This document shows positions 24,322-32,547 of a stretch of DNA of 37,202 nucleotides, piece after piece. Position 1 is the stretch's first letter. Every line of letters begins with the position of its first letter. The position numbers and the translations under genes were made by a program. Under the pieces are notes generated by a model, which did no database searches, was not told where the DNA came from, and was given only the letters and a program-made list of their open reading frames with translations. The DNA comes from Spirochaetia bacterium (GTDB lineage Bacteria > Spirochaetota > Spirochaetia > Treponematales > Breznakiellaceae), in the NCBI GenBank assembly GCA_026002045.1, contig BOAV01000014.1, positions 1 through 37,202 of the forward strand, given 5' to 3'.

Positions 24322-24905
24322 TGTTCTTCTCCTTCACTATTTTTGGGGATAAGCATATCCCAGATTGCCTCAATTGCTTCGTTCATTTTTGCGGGGGACG
24401 ATTTTTTTTGCAAATATGCTTTTAACAGTCCCATTGATGCGCCGGAAAACATCGACATAAGCACCGGAAAAGGTAAGGGCTTTAACAGTTTTTCTTTTTG
24501 GGCGCGGATGAGCAAATCAGAAATGGGAGACGCCACTTTTTCAATTTCCGCTTTTGTCTCGTCGGTAATGAACGGAGAATGTTCATACTGTTCGGTAAAC
24601 TGTATTTCCTCAGGCTTTTCAATCAAATAGCGGATAAGGTTTTGCAAAGATTTTACGAATTGCACTTTTACCGGCGCGGCTTCGTCCTGGTCTTTGCCGA
24701 TTGCCTCGGCCATGCGCTTGCGGATTTCAAGGTAGAGGCCGTTAATCAGCTCGTCCTTATTCTTGAAATAGCGGTAAATCGTCCCCACGCCGATATTGGC
24801 TTCCCCGGCAATTTGCGACATGGGCGCGGCATGGAAGCCTTGGCCGGCGATGAGTTTTAGGGCGGCGTTCAAGAGGTCGTCCCGTTTACTTGACTGGACA
24901 GGCAT
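24318..24905 (-). CDS. TetR/AcrR-family regulator
   Basis: The 195-residue protein has the N-terminal TetR helix-turn-helix: LLNAALKLIAGQGFHAAPMSQIAGEANIGVGTIYRYFKNKDELINGLY. The rest is a helical ligand/dimer domain. It begins 3 bases after a 36-residue membrane peptide gene and overlaps the following lipoprotein gene. A perfect 18-bp palindrome of TetR type lies over the promoter upstream (25045-25062), so it probably represses this whole operon. The inducer is unknown. Confidence 0.9.
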   Translation of the reverse strand: MPVQSSKRDDLLNAALKLIAGQGFHAAPMSQIAGEANIGVGTIYRYFKNKDELINGLYLEIRKRMAEAIGKDQDEAAPVKVQFVKSLQNLIRYLIEKPEEIQFTEQYEHSPFITDETKAEIEKVASPISDLLIRAQKEKLLKPLPFPVLMSMFSGASMGLLKAYLQKKSSPAKMNEAIEAIWDMLIPKNSEGEEQ

Positions 24906-24908
24906 ACT

Positions 24909-25019
24909 TCACCCCCCTATAAAAAAAGCCGTGACGCTGCCTATTAACACCAATACGGATAACAGGCCCAAGCCCAAGACGGCACACTGAATTATTGGAA
25001 GGATTCCGATAATACCCAT
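24909..25019 (-). CDS. 36-aa single-span membrane peptide
   Basis: An ATG at 25019 with GGAGG 6 bases upstream opens a frame starting MGIIGILPIIQCAVLGLGLL and ending GSVTAFFIGG. Nearly the whole product is hydrophobic, consistent with a single membrane helix. It is the first gene of the TetR operon and its stop lies 3 bases before tetR. The strong SD, tight spacing and promoter placement make translation likely. Function is unknown. Confidence 0.7.
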   Translation of the reverse strand: MGIIGILPIIQCAVLGLGLLSVLVLIGSVTAFFIGG

Positions 25020-25044
25020 AAAAGTCCTCCAAAGTTGAAATAGC

Positions 25045-25097
25045 GGAATGAACGTTCATTCCTATTAGAATGTACATTAGGATATTGGAAGTGTCAA
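25045..25097 (-). promoter_or_regulatory. TetR operator-promoter
   Basis: GGAATGAACGTTCATTCC (25045-25062) is a perfect 18-bp palindrome, and AATGTACATT (25069-25078) is a second palindrome. On the minus strand TTGACA (25097-25092) and TACATT (25074-25069) with a 17-base spacer form a promoter; the -10 box lies in the second palindrome. Confidence 0.8.
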
Positions 25098-25132
25098 GAG
25101 AAAAATGCGTTTTTATAAAAAATAATTAAGAC

Positions 25133-26116
25133 CTACGCATCCCGCACCAGCAGCAGCCGTGTAAGTCTGTCCAGCATGTCCCGTGGGCTGCCCGCCGGCA
25201 GGGCGGCAATTTCCCGGATCGCCCGTGCGGTGTATTTTTCCGCATAGGCCCGGGCTGCTTCCAGGCCGCCGGAATTCCGCACCAGGCCGATGATGGCCCC
25301 GCTGTCCCCGACTGAAAAATGATCGGCGGAGAAAAATCCCCGCAGCGTACCGGCGTCCTCTGGGGCGAAAGCCCCCTCTCCCCGGATAGCGCAGATCAGC
25401 GGCAGAGTGACAAGCCCGTCCTTGAGGTCGTTTCCCAGGGGCTTGCGTACCGTGCCGGGATCCCCGGCGTAGTCCAGGATGTCGTCGATGATCTGGAAGG
25501 CCATGCCGATGTTGTAGCCGATGCGCCGTAGTTGGGCGGTGAGCGCCTTGGACGCCCTTGCTTCCGATGCCCCCACATGACAGGCCAGCGCAAAGAGCGC
25601 CGCCGACTTCCCCATAATTTTACGGAGATAATGCCGCAGGCTGATATTGGTGCGGAAGCGGTCACTGTTCTGTTCAATCTCCATGCCACAGATGGTGGCA
25701 ATGACCCGCGCCAGACCCACCGCATTATCTGCGCTGGTATATTCCGATGCCAGGAGGAAGCACCGGGACAGGAGGTAGTCACCCATGAGTACCGCGTTCC
25801 GGTTGCCGTATTGGGCGTGGACCGCAGGCCGGCCGCGCCGGGTGGGGGATTCGTCGATCACATCGTCGTGGATCAGGGTGGCCATGTGGAGCATTTCGAG
25901 GCAGGCAGCCAGGGTGTAGTGTTTATCCTGGATCTTCCCGAAGCCCGCGGTGATAAGCAGAAGCCCCGGCCGCAGGAGTTTCCCCTGCCCGTCAAAAAGA
26001 CCGGCAAGCCCCTGGGAGATAATAGGATTTTCAGACGCCGAAGTTTCCCGAATGATACCGGAAACCCGTTCCAGGGCCTCCGGTATGCCGGGAAAATCCT
26101 GCCAATAGGATGTCAT
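25133..26116 (-). CDS. polyprenyl diphosphate synthase
   Basis: The enzyme would chain-elongate isopentenyl diphosphate to an octa/hepta-prenyl-type quinone side chain. The first Asp-rich motif is LIHDDVIDESPTRRG and the second is FQIIDDILDYAG. The GKLLRPGLLL entry segment is present. At 327 residues it has the usual length. It starts 12 bases after the NADH dehydrogenase gene in the same operon, the arrangement expected if it makes the quinone used by that enzyme. In Listeria a related synthase (DmkB) serves the demethylmenaquinone branch of flavin-based electron export. Chain length cannot be read from the sequence. Confidence 0.9.
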   Translation of the reverse strand: MTSYWQDFPGIPEALERVSGIIRETSASENPIISQGLAGLFDGQGKLLRPGLLLITAGFGKIQDKHYTLAACLEMLHMATLIHDDVIDESPTRRGRPAVHAQYGNRNAVLMGDYLLSRCFLLASEYTSADNAVGLARVIATICGMEIEQNSDRFRTNISLRHYLRKIMGKSAALFALACHVGASEARASKALTAQLRRIGYNIGMAFQIIDDILDYAGDPGTVRKPLGNDLKDGLVTLPLICAIRGEGAFAPEDAGTLRGFFSADHFSVGDSGAIIGLVRNSGGLEAARAYAEKYTARAIREIAALPAGSPRDMLDRLTRLLLVRDA

Positions 26117-26128
26117 GTAAACCGGCGC

Positions 26129-28216
26129 TTACTTTGAAGGCCCATCAAGGTAAAAATAGCGTTTCCGGGCAAACCGGGTTCCGTTCCACCATTTTTTGAA
26201 GACCGGGACCACCCAGCAGTCAAGACCAAAAGCCCGGCCCGCGCCGCCCAGGAGCAAGAAACCCGCAAAGAGGAACCAAACCTGGTTCCAGGCGAACATC
26301 CCCGAGAGGGTAAAGACCAGGCACATGACGATGGAAATGACCGCCGCCCACCAGGTAAAGAGCCCGCCGATCATCATGAGGCCGATGGCGATTTCCGCCA
26401 GCACCACCCCGAGCTGGAAGCCCTGATAGGGGATATAGGCCATGATGCCGTCCATAAAGGTGGTCCTGAACCAGGTGGCAATGACGCCGTTCATGCTGAA
26501 AATGGGCTTAGTCAGGTCCCAGACCGCCTTAAAGGCCCTGGTCCCGGCTTCCACTACCGCAGCTCCGCCATCCGCAACGGCATCGGATGCGGCGCTTACC
26601 GCATCGGCGGCAACTTCCACGGTGGCATCCGATGCGGCGCTGACCGCATCAGAAGCTGCGCCAAAGAGGTCATCCGCCGTGCCGAAAAGGTCATCCACTG
26701 CCGGAGCGGCTGCGGCAACCTCATCGCTGGCTGCGGAGACCGCATCCGCGGCGCCGACCGCAGCAGCAGCCTTGGGTCCCCCGGCCTGAACCACCCCACG
26801 GGAGAACATCCATGCCGATTTGGTGCCCGTACTCCAGGCAAGCCAGCCTTCGCCTATCTTGTTGATCCCCTCAAAAACCCACATCAGCCCCAGCCAGAGC
26901 CGCAGGGGCAGCAGCCAGTAGCCCCGGGTCCGGTAGGAGCCGAAACCCCGGACAAAGGTCCGGCCACTGTCGTTGTTGAGGAATTCGTGTTTCAGGTATT
27001 CCCAGCACTGGTTCAGGCCCGCCACCCCGATCAGGTAGTGGAGGTTGACGAAGTGCTTCATGAACTGGGCAAAAATGCCGGAAAGTTTGATCCCCATGGC
27101 GTTGGACACGGCGTATTTGCCCCCAACGGACACCATGAAGCCATGGAAGTTGGACTTGAACTTCTTCGCCTGTACCCCGTCGATGTCGGCAATGATGTTG
27201 TAGGCCGCGGTCTGCCCGGTCTGCACCGCGGTTTCCACGATTTGGGGAAGGGGTTTTTCATTCTCGATAAACCAGATATTGTCCCCCACGGGGAAGACAT
27301 TGGGATAATCTATTGAACGCATCTCGTCATTGATGAGGAGGCGGCCCCGGCGGTTCCGTTTGCCTTCGGGAGGGGTCTTGCCGAAGGGGCCGTTGGAAAG
27401 GCCCAGCCCGTCGGCCCAGGTATTGCCGTCAACCCCGGCGGTCCAGATAAAGGTGCTGGTTTCCAGGACGGAACCGTCCTTGAGCTTCACCACCCCCGGC
27501 TCTGCGCCGGTGATTGCCGTGCCGGTTAAAAGCTCCGCCCCGTGCTTCTTCATGTAAAATTCAACCTTGTCCCGGAGGTCCTCCTCCAGAATGGGCAGAA
27601 TGGAATTCAGGGCTTCCACCACGATGATGCGGACTTCGGATTTGGGGACCAGCCATTTGGCGCACATGGCGTCCCGCCATTCCATCAGTTCCCCGGCCAT
27701 TTCGATGCCTGTAAAACCGGCCCCGGCCACCACAAAGGTGAGCATCTGCTGCCGTTTTGTCCGGTCCTGTTCGGCAACGGCTTTTTCAAAAATATCATCG
27801 ATATGATAGCGGAGTTTCATGGCATCGTCGAAGGACCAGAGGGTAAAGGAATTTTCCTTAATCCCCGGAATGCCGAAGAAATTCGGCTCCGCCCCGCTGC
27901 CCAGGACCAGGTAATCGTAATCGTAGGTCCTGACTGCGGAAGCAAGCTGGTTCTTTGCAAAATCTATTGTTGCGATGGTATCCAACTGGACCTTGACTTT
28001 TGATGCGCCAAAAATTTTTGCGTAGGGCACCCGCACCGAATCGGGCTCCACCCGGTGGCCCGCCACTTCGTGGAGCTCAGTCATCAAAGTGTGGAAGGGA
28101 TGTTTGTCTATCAGGGTGATGGTTACGTCCTGCTGCTGTTTATAGCGCTTTGCCAGTTTTTTGGCAGCCGCGATACCGCCGTAGCCGCCCCCGAGAATTA
28201 CAATATTTTTTCCCAT
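26129..28216 (-). CDS. type II NADH dehydrogenase with C-terminal membrane domain
   Basis: Residues 1-420 are a two-dinucleotide-fold oxidoreductase: FAD site GGGYGG (9-14), the ATG-like VLGSGA, NAD site GAGFTG (165-170) and VGDNIWF. It would oxidise NADH and reduce quinone without pumping protons. Residues about 430-460 and 595-665 are hydrophobic helices of a DoxX-like membrane domain. Between them, residues about 475-560 are a low-complexity Ala/Ser/Asp insert with repeated DAVSAASDA units. A membrane C-terminus is also seen in Ndh2 of flavin-based electron export systems. GAGAGGA lies 4 bases before the ATG. It sits between the FMN-binding protein and polyprenyl synthase genes in one operon. 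Confidence 0.9.
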   Translation of the reverse strand: MGKNIVILGGGYGGIAAAKKLAKRYKQQQDVTITLIDKHPFHTLMTELHEVAGHRVEPDSVRVPYAKIFGASKVKVQLDTIATIDFAKNQLASAVRTYDYDYLVLGSGAEPNFFGIPGIKENSFTLWSFDDAMKLRYHIDDIFEKAVAEQDRTKRQQMLTFVVAGAGFTGIEMAGELMEWRDAMCAKWLVPKSEVRIIVVEALNSILPILEEDLRDKVEFYMKKHGAELLTGTAITGAEPGVVKLKDGSVLETSTFIWTAGVDGNTWADGLGLSNGPFGKTPPEGKRNRRGRLLINDEMRSIDYPNVFPVGDNIWFIENEKPLPQIVETAVQTGQTAAYNIIADIDGVQAKKFKSNFHGFMVSVGGKYAVSNAMGIKLSGIFAQFMKHFVNLHYLIGVAGLNQCWEYLKHEFLNNDSGRTFVRGFGSYRTRGYWLLPLRLWLGLMWVFEGINKIGEGWLAWSTGTKSAWMFSRGVVQAGGPKAAAAVGAADAVSAASDEVAAAAPAVDDLFGTADDLFGAASDAVSAASDATVEVAADAVSAASDAVADGGAAVVEAGTRAFKAVWDLTKPIFSMNGVIATWFRTTFMDGIMAYIPYQGFQLGVVLAEIAIGLMMIGGLFTWWAAVISIVMCLVFTLSGMFAWNQVWFLFAGFLLLGGAGRAFGLDCWVVPVFKKWWNGTRFARKRYFYLDGPSK

Positions 28217-28236
28217 TTTATCCTCTCTTTATTTGC

Positions 28237-28998
28237 TTACTTTGCACCCTGCAAAGCCTGGCTGGCGGCGGTAAGGAAATCCTTTACCTGAATGGTCACA
28301 CCGGAGATGGCGTCGGTTTTACCGTCAGCTTTTACGGTGATTTTGGACGGGTCCTGAACATTCACCAGTGCGGCGGCGGCCTTGGTCGCCTGGACCTGCC
28401 ATGCGCCCTGTGGGGCCTTCATGGGATACCCGCCTGCGACGGAGGTATTGATCTTTGAAAGATCCGGCACCTTCATCTGTAAAATTCCATTCCAGAGTAC
28501 ATCTTTAATGGTTCCATTTATCACGGTTATAACTGCGGTGTTTATGGTCTGGTAAGAATCCGCCGCAGGGGCCTGCGCATAGTACCAGCCGTCTTTGTTG
28601 TAGATGCCCTTGGGAACCGGACCGGCGGCCAGAGCCGCCTTTACCAGGGTAAAGAAGGGGACCACCGGAATGGTAACCCCGGCCACGGATGTGGCGTTGG
28701 TGTTCTGGCTGGAAATCAGGAAAGCTTCAGCCTTTTCCACCTGAGCGGCCCAGCCTGAATTATCCTTGCCCGCCCTGGCGGCGGCCTTGCGGTCGGGCAG
28801 TCCCGCGCCCAGGCCAACAGAATTCCAGCTGGCGGAAATTATTTTCCCGCCCTGCACCTGCAGCACCACCTGATCCCGCCAGCCGCCGGCATATTGGCGC
28901 GCCTGGGCCCAATAAATTCCGTTCTGAAGAGTCTGTGCAAATACCGTCACCGTTCCGAGAATAACCAATACGACTATTAAGCTTAATTTTTTCATCAT
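28237..28998 (-). CDS. secreted protein with two FMN-binding domains
   Basis: After a signal peptide (MMKKLSLIVVLVILGTVTVFAQ) there are two FMN_bind-like repeats. The first (about residues 24-125) ends ATSVAGVTIPV and the second (about 135-250) ends DAISGVTIQV. In this family a Thr in an SGA(T/S)-like motif carries FMN attached by ApbE. The second repeat keeps S-G-V-T; the first reads A-G-V-T, which may not be modified. A two-domain layout resembles PplA of Listeria, but there is no lipobox. An SD GGAGAG precedes the ATG at 28998. It heads the Ndh2-prenyl synthase operon and is likely a periplasmic or surface electron carrier. Confidence 0.82.
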   Translation of the reverse strand: MMKKLSLIVVLVILGTVTVFAQTLQNGIYWAQARQYAGGWRDQVVLQVQGGKIISASWNSVGLGAGLPDRKAAARAGKDNSGWAAQVEKAEAFLISSQNTNATSVAGVTIPVVPFFTLVKAALAAGPVPKGIYNKDGWYYAQAPAADSYQTINTAVITVINGTIKDVLWNGILQMKVPDLSKINTSVAGGYPMKAPQGAWQVQATKAAAALVNVQDPSKITVKADGKTDAISGVTIQVKDFLTAASQALQGAK

Positions 28999-29126
28999 TA
29001 TCTCTCCTATAATATTTATTATAATAGAAACATTTAAAAAATACAGCCCCTCATTTGACATTTTTTAAAAAATAGTAATACTTTATTTATAATATAATTA
29101 TTGATTCTGCGGAGGAACGAAAATTT

Positions 29127-29186
29127 ATGAACAAAGCGAACAAAAAGAGGATTAGAAGTGTTCGGAAACTCAAAAACAGTATATAA
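29127..29186 (+). CDS. possible 19-aa basic peptide
   Basis: ATG at 29127 opens a 19-codon frame (MNKANKKRIRSVRKLKNSI), nearly half Lys/Arg. GGAGG lies 11 bases upstream, a rather long spacing. A terminator follows at 29209-29254, so this may be a short independent transcript or leader. Evidence is the SD and frame only. Confidence 0.35.
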   Translation: MNKANKKRIRSVRKLKNSI

Positions 29187-29208
29187 ATTAAAATATGGCA
29201 AACAAAAG

Positions 29209-29254
29209 GCCCTGCCTTCGAAGCTGCTTGTGCGGCATCAAGGCGGGGCTTTTT
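29209..29254 (+). terminator. terminator, copy 1 of a paired structured element
   Basis: GCCCTGCCTT and AAGGCGGGGC form a 10-bp stem (one G-U), with an inner GCTGC-TTGT-GCGGC hairpin, followed by TTTTT. The element is repeated with compensating changes at 32115-32163. Confidence 0.8.
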
Positions 29255-29265
29255 GTTGTTATGTA

Positions 29266-29282
29266 CCTAAAGCTGCTTTAGG
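29266..29282. promoter_or_regulatory. MerR-type operator upstream of the merR gene
   Basis: CCTAAAGCTGCTTTAGG is a perfect 17-bp palindrome ending 15 bases before the merR ATG. Its core TAAAGCTGCTTTA matches TATAGCTGCTATA in the flavoreductase promoter at 30147-30159. Confidence 0.7.
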
Positions 29283-29297
29283 GTAAAGGAAGTTTAC

Positions 29298-30098
29298 ATG
29301 AAGTATAGTATAACCGATGTGGCTAAAATTCTTGGGTTAACCCCCAGCGCCCTTCATTTTTATGAGAAGGAAAAACTGCTTGAGGTAGATAAGGACGAGC
29401 ATAACCACCGTTTTTACCAGGTGGGGGATATTTTTCGCCTTCTTTCCTATACCAAATACCGATCCATGGGTTTTCCCATGAAGACCGTGGTAAAGCAATT
29501 CAGCGGCAAAGAAAACGATCATAGGCTGATTATCCAGCGTATGGAAAAACAACGGGAGGAGGCTTCAAAAAAAGCGGCCTACTACAATGAGTTAGCCGAT
29601 TCCATTGACGGTCATATTACCAGCGTCGAACGCATAGAATCTCTTTTGGATGAATACGAATTTACCCAGTCCCCCCATACATTGTTTCTTTACGATGAAG
29701 AATGCGGGTGGATTTCCAAAGACCGCCGATCCCAGGGGATTGTGCAAAAATGGGTTAAAGCCATGCCCGCCACCCGGCTTGCAGTGATGCTGCATTCCGC
29801 AGAACCCATGAACGCCTGTTTTGGCTACGCCGTTACCCCCAGGAAGGCTAAGGCCCTCGCATTGCCCATGGACCTCAATGTGCAGGAATTACTTCCCGTG
29901 TCCTGTCTGCACACCATTATTGCTACTGATGACCGGTTTCCGGAAACTCCCCATATTGTATTCGAAAAAGCCCTGGACTATGCCCGTTCCCGGGGATTTA
30001 CCCTGGCGGGAAAACCCTGGGGCTATATTCTGCTGGTGGAAGTTGCGCCGGAAGCCAGGCTAAAACCCTATGTTGAGCTCTGGGTCCCCATTCGGTAA
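29298..30098 (+). CDS. MerR-family regulator with effector-binding domain
   Basis: The 266-residue protein has an N-terminal MerR DNA-binding domain (YSITDVAKILGLTPSALHFYEKEKLL … FRLLSYTKYRSMGFPMKTV), a coiled-coil dimer helix (about residues 75-120) and a C-terminal GyrI-like effector-binding domain ending ARLKPYVELWVPIR. Such proteins activate promoters with a long spacer on binding a ligand, usually a hydrophobic or cationic compound. AAGGAAG lies 5 bases before the ATG. Matching palindromes lie before this gene and in the promoter of the adjacent flavoreductase. No Cys-rich metal loop is present, so a metal sensor is unlikely. Confidence 0.9.
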   Translation: MKYSITDVAKILGLTPSALHFYEKEKLLEVDKDEHNHRFYQVGDIFRLLSYTKYRSMGFPMKTVVKQFSGKENDHRLIIQRMEKQREEASKKAAYYNELADSIDGHITSVERIESLLDEYEFTQSPHTLFLYDEECGWISKDRRSQGIVQKWVKAMPATRLAVMLHSAEPMNACFGYAVTPRKAKALALPMDLNVQELLPVSCLHTIIATDDRFPETPHIVFEKALDYARSRGFTLAGKPWGYILLVEVAPEARLKPYVELWVPIR

Positions 30099-30139
30099 TA
30101 CCGGTCTGCAAAAAAAATAAAAAAAACTTCAAAAAACAC

Positions 30140-30170
30140 TTGCGCCTATAGCTGCTATATGAAATAGACT
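30140..30170 (+). promoter_or_regulatory. MerR-type promoter of the flavoreductase gene
   Basis: TTGCGC (30140-30145) and TAGACT (30165-30170) are 19 bases apart, the spacing of MerR-activated promoters. The palindrome TATAGCTGCTATA (30147-30159) lies in the spacer. The start codon is 19 bases after the -10 box. Confidence 0.65.
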
Positions 30171-30188
30171 GAAATTTGGAGGAACGAA

Positions 30189-32090
30189 ATGAAACATATT
30201 TCATCGAAAATTCTTGCGTTGGTCATGGCCCTGGGCATCCTGGGCTGCGTAACCGCCAGCAAGATCAGTTTTACCCCTGGTACCTACCAGGGAAGCGCTC
30301 CGGGATTCAACGGGGATGTAACTATGGAAGTTACCGTTGATTCAGGCCGTATTCTGGATGTCCGGGTGGTGTCCCAGAACGATACCCCGGAAATTTCCGG
30401 GCTTGCCTATCAGCGTATTCCCCAGGCCATTGTCGAAGGGCAGACCCTGGGCGTGGATACGGTTTCCGGGGCAACCTTCTCCAGCAAGGGGATTATTGAG
30501 GCGGCCACGGCGGCGCTGGCAAAATCCGGCGCCGACATTAAGGCCCTGCAAAACAGGAAACCTGTGGCCGCGGCAAAGCGGACCTCAAAGAGTGAAACCG
30601 CCGATGTGGTGGTTATCGGGGCCGGCGGCGCGGGACTCGCGGCGGCAATTACCGCCAGCCAGAACGGCGCAAAGGTCATTGTGCTGGAAAAGATGCCCCG
30701 TGCAGGCGGGAATACCATTATTTCCGGCGCAGCCTACAACACGGCGGACCCCGCCCGGCAGGCGTCAATTCCCATGAACGACGCCAACAGAACTGCTATC
30801 CAGCAATTGATCACAAGAGCGCCCCGTGACGCTTTTGAGAAAGAACTGCAGGAAACCATAACAAAACAGTTTGCCGATTTTAACGCCGCAAAGAAGACCA
30901 GCATCTTTGACAGCCCCGAGCTGCACATGCTCCAGACTTACAACGGCGGTGACTATTTGGGTAATCCCGAACTGATCAGAACACTGGCATCGGGAGCCCT
31001 TGGCGCCCTGGAATGGGAAATGAGCATGGGGATGAAATTTAACGATCATATCTTTACCGTGGCCGGCGGACTCTGGCCCCGTGCTCATCAACCCACCATG
31101 CCCCTGGGAACGGGGTACATTGATACGGATCTTAAATACATCGATGCCCATAAGGACCAGATCACCCTGCTGGTGGATACCAAAGCCACCGAGCTGATCG
31201 TACAGAATGGCAGGGTCACCGGGGTTAAGGCTGCGGGAGCCACGACGGACTATACCTTCACCGCTGCCAAGGGCGTAATCCTTGCCACCGGCGGTTTTGG
31301 GGCCAATAAGGAACTCCGGCAGAAGTATGGCGGGGCCCAATGGGGGGATATGACCGCTGCGGGAACCACCAATCACCCCGGCGCGACCGGGGACGGTCTG
31401 GTGATGGCGGAGGCCGTCGAGGCCAATTTGGTGGGAATGGAATATATCCAGTTTCTCCCCCTGGGTGACCCCGCTACGGGCAGCCTTTCCGGGAATATTG
31501 AGCAAGGCGTAGAGGACCGTTTCTTTGTTAACAAAGATGGGAACCGTTTTGTGGACGAAGGGGGCCGCCGGGACGAGATGACCAAGGCTCTCTTCGCACA
31601 GCGGGATGCCTTTATGTGGATTATCTGCGATAAACACAGCTATCCTACGCCCCAGGTTAAGAACAACTTCAACGAAACCATTGAAGAACTTATCCAGCAG
31701 AAAAGGGCCTTTGGCGCCAATACCATTGAAGAATTGGCCCAGCAGATCGGGGTTCCCCCGGCCAACCTGAAAGCTGCGGTTGATGAATTCAACGCCGGTG
31801 TTGATTCAGGCAAGGACCGGCTTGGCCGGACCCTCTGGAAGATCAAGATCGATACGCCCCCCTACTATGCGGGCGCCCGGATACCCACGGTGCACCATAC
31901 CATGGGCGGTCTCCAGATCAATACCCAGGCACAGGTAATCAACAAGAGCGGCCAGGTGATCCCCGGCCTCTATGCGGCAGGTGAAGTAACCGGCGGCATC
32001 CACGGGTCTAACCGGCTCGGCGGCAACGCCCTAGCTGACATCCACGTGTTTGGCCGTATCGCCGGAGCCAGTGCGGCGGCGGGTAAGTAA
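30189..32090 (+). CDS. flavinylated fumarate-reductase-like lipoprotein
   Basis: The signal sequence ends with the lipobox LGILGC (Cys 20). Residues about 27-115 are an FMN_bind domain with VDTVSGATFSS; Thr 96 is the expected ApbE flavinylation site. Residues about 135-633 are a flavocytochrome-c/fumarate-reductase flavoprotein with FAD loop VVIGAGGAGLAAA (144-149), NRFVDEGGRRDEM and GGIHGSNRLGGNALAD. It probably reduces fumarate or a related enoate outside the cytoplasm, receiving electrons through the FMN; substrate is not determinable. GGAGG lies before the ATG. The MerR gene precedes it with a 19-bp-spacer promoter, and a terminator follows at 32115. Confidence 0.93.
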   Translation: MKHISSKILALVMALGILGCVTASKISFTPGTYQGSAPGFNGDVTMEVTVDSGRILDVRVVSQNDTPEISGLAYQRIPQAIVEGQTLGVDTVSGATFSSKGIIEAATAALAKSGADIKALQNRKPVAAAKRTSKSETADVVVIGAGGAGLAAAITASQNGAKVIVLEKMPRAGGNTIISGAAYNTADPARQASIPMNDANRTAIQQLITRAPRDAFEKELQETITKQFADFNAAKKTSIFDSPELHMLQTYNGGDYLGNPELIRTLASGALGALEWEMSMGMKFNDHIFTVAGGLWPRAHQPTMPLGTGYIDTDLKYIDAHKDQITLLVDTKATELIVQNGRVTGVKAAGATTDYTFTAAKGVILATGGFGANKELRQKYGGAQWGDMTAAGTTNHPGATGDGLVMAEAVEANLVGMEYIQFLPLGDPATGSLSGNIEQGVEDRFFVNKDGNRFVDEGGRRDEMTKALFAQRDAFMWIICDKHSYPTPQVKNNFNETIEELIQQKRAFGANTIEELAQQIGVPPANLKAAVDEFNAGVDSGKDRLGRTLWKIKIDTPPYYAGARIPTVHHTMGGLQINTQAQVINKSGQVIPGLYAAGEVTGGIHGSNRLGGNALADIHVFGRIAGASAAAGK

Positions 32091-32114
32091 AGGTTTAGTG
32101 CTCTGAAAAAATAA

Positions 32115-32163
32115 GTCCCCGCCTTCGAAGCCGCTTGCGCGGTATGAAGGCGGGGGCTTTGCT
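32115..32163 (+). terminator. terminator, copy 2 of a paired structured element
   Basis: CCCCGCCTT and AAGGCGGGG form a stem with an inner GCCGC-TTGC-GCGGT hairpin and a short T tract. It closes the flavoreductase transcript. Structure and much of the sequence match 29209-29254. Confidence 0.8.
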
Positions 32164-32196
32164 TGCATTTTTTGAGCAAGGGGATATACTTTTCTT

Positions 32197-32400
32197 ATGA
32201 GCAACAAAAAGTGGCAGCGCCTGTCAAAAACCATAGGTACAGTGTTTGTTGATTTAGGGAAACTGGCATTTGGAAGCCTGATGTTGGGGTCTATCCTGAA
32301 AGACGAAATAGACCCTTTTCAGACCTTTATATTCGGGACCGGCATTGCGGTAATTGCGCTTGCGGTCGGTATTTGGTTTATTTCAATGAGTGAGGAGTAG
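32197..32400 (+). CDS. small two-span membrane protein (DUF6722-like)
   Basis: The 67-residue protein has a basic start (MSNKKWQRLSKTIGTVFVD) and two hydrophobic segments (about residues 12-33 and 42-62). It resembles the DUF6722 family, whose function is unknown. The only SD-like sequence, AAGGGGATA, is distant. It opens a run of five same-strand genes (32197-34092), with 3 bases before the next one. Confidence 0.65.
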   Translation: MSNKKWQRLSKTIGTVFVDLGKLAFGSLMLGSILKDEIDPFQTFIFGTGIAVIALAVGIWFISMSEE

Positions 32401-32403
32401 CGT

Positions 32404-32535
32404 ATGAAGGAAATGCTTATCATTTTTGGTATTATTGTGGTTCCCCTTTTTTTGATTGGGCTTTTTGCGGTCTATAAGGGACGCAAAGCGGAGCAAAAGG
32501 AACAGGCATTAGAGGCTGGTTTATACGGAAAATAA
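32404..32535 (+). CDS. 43-aa membrane peptide
   Basis: An ATG at 32404 with GGAG 6 bases upstream opens a 43-codon frame. The product MKEMLIIFGIIVVPLFLIGL has one membrane helix followed by a charged tail (KGRKAEQKEQALEAG). It lies between the DUF6722-like and NusG-domain genes in the same operon, 12 bases from the latter. Confidence 0.65.
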   Translation: MKEMLIIFGIIVVPLFLIGLFAVYKGRKAEQKEQALEAGLYGK

Positions 32536-32547
32536 ATAGGAGTTGTA

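Noticed and set aside
26560..26760. Repeated GCATCCGATGCGG-like units considered as a CRISPR or VNTR array
   Set aside because: They code for the Ala/Ser/Asp insert of Ndh2, and there are no regular spacers.
30765..31637. 290-codon minus-strand frame opposite the flavoreductase
   Set aside because: It is antisense to a well-supported gene and matches no domain.
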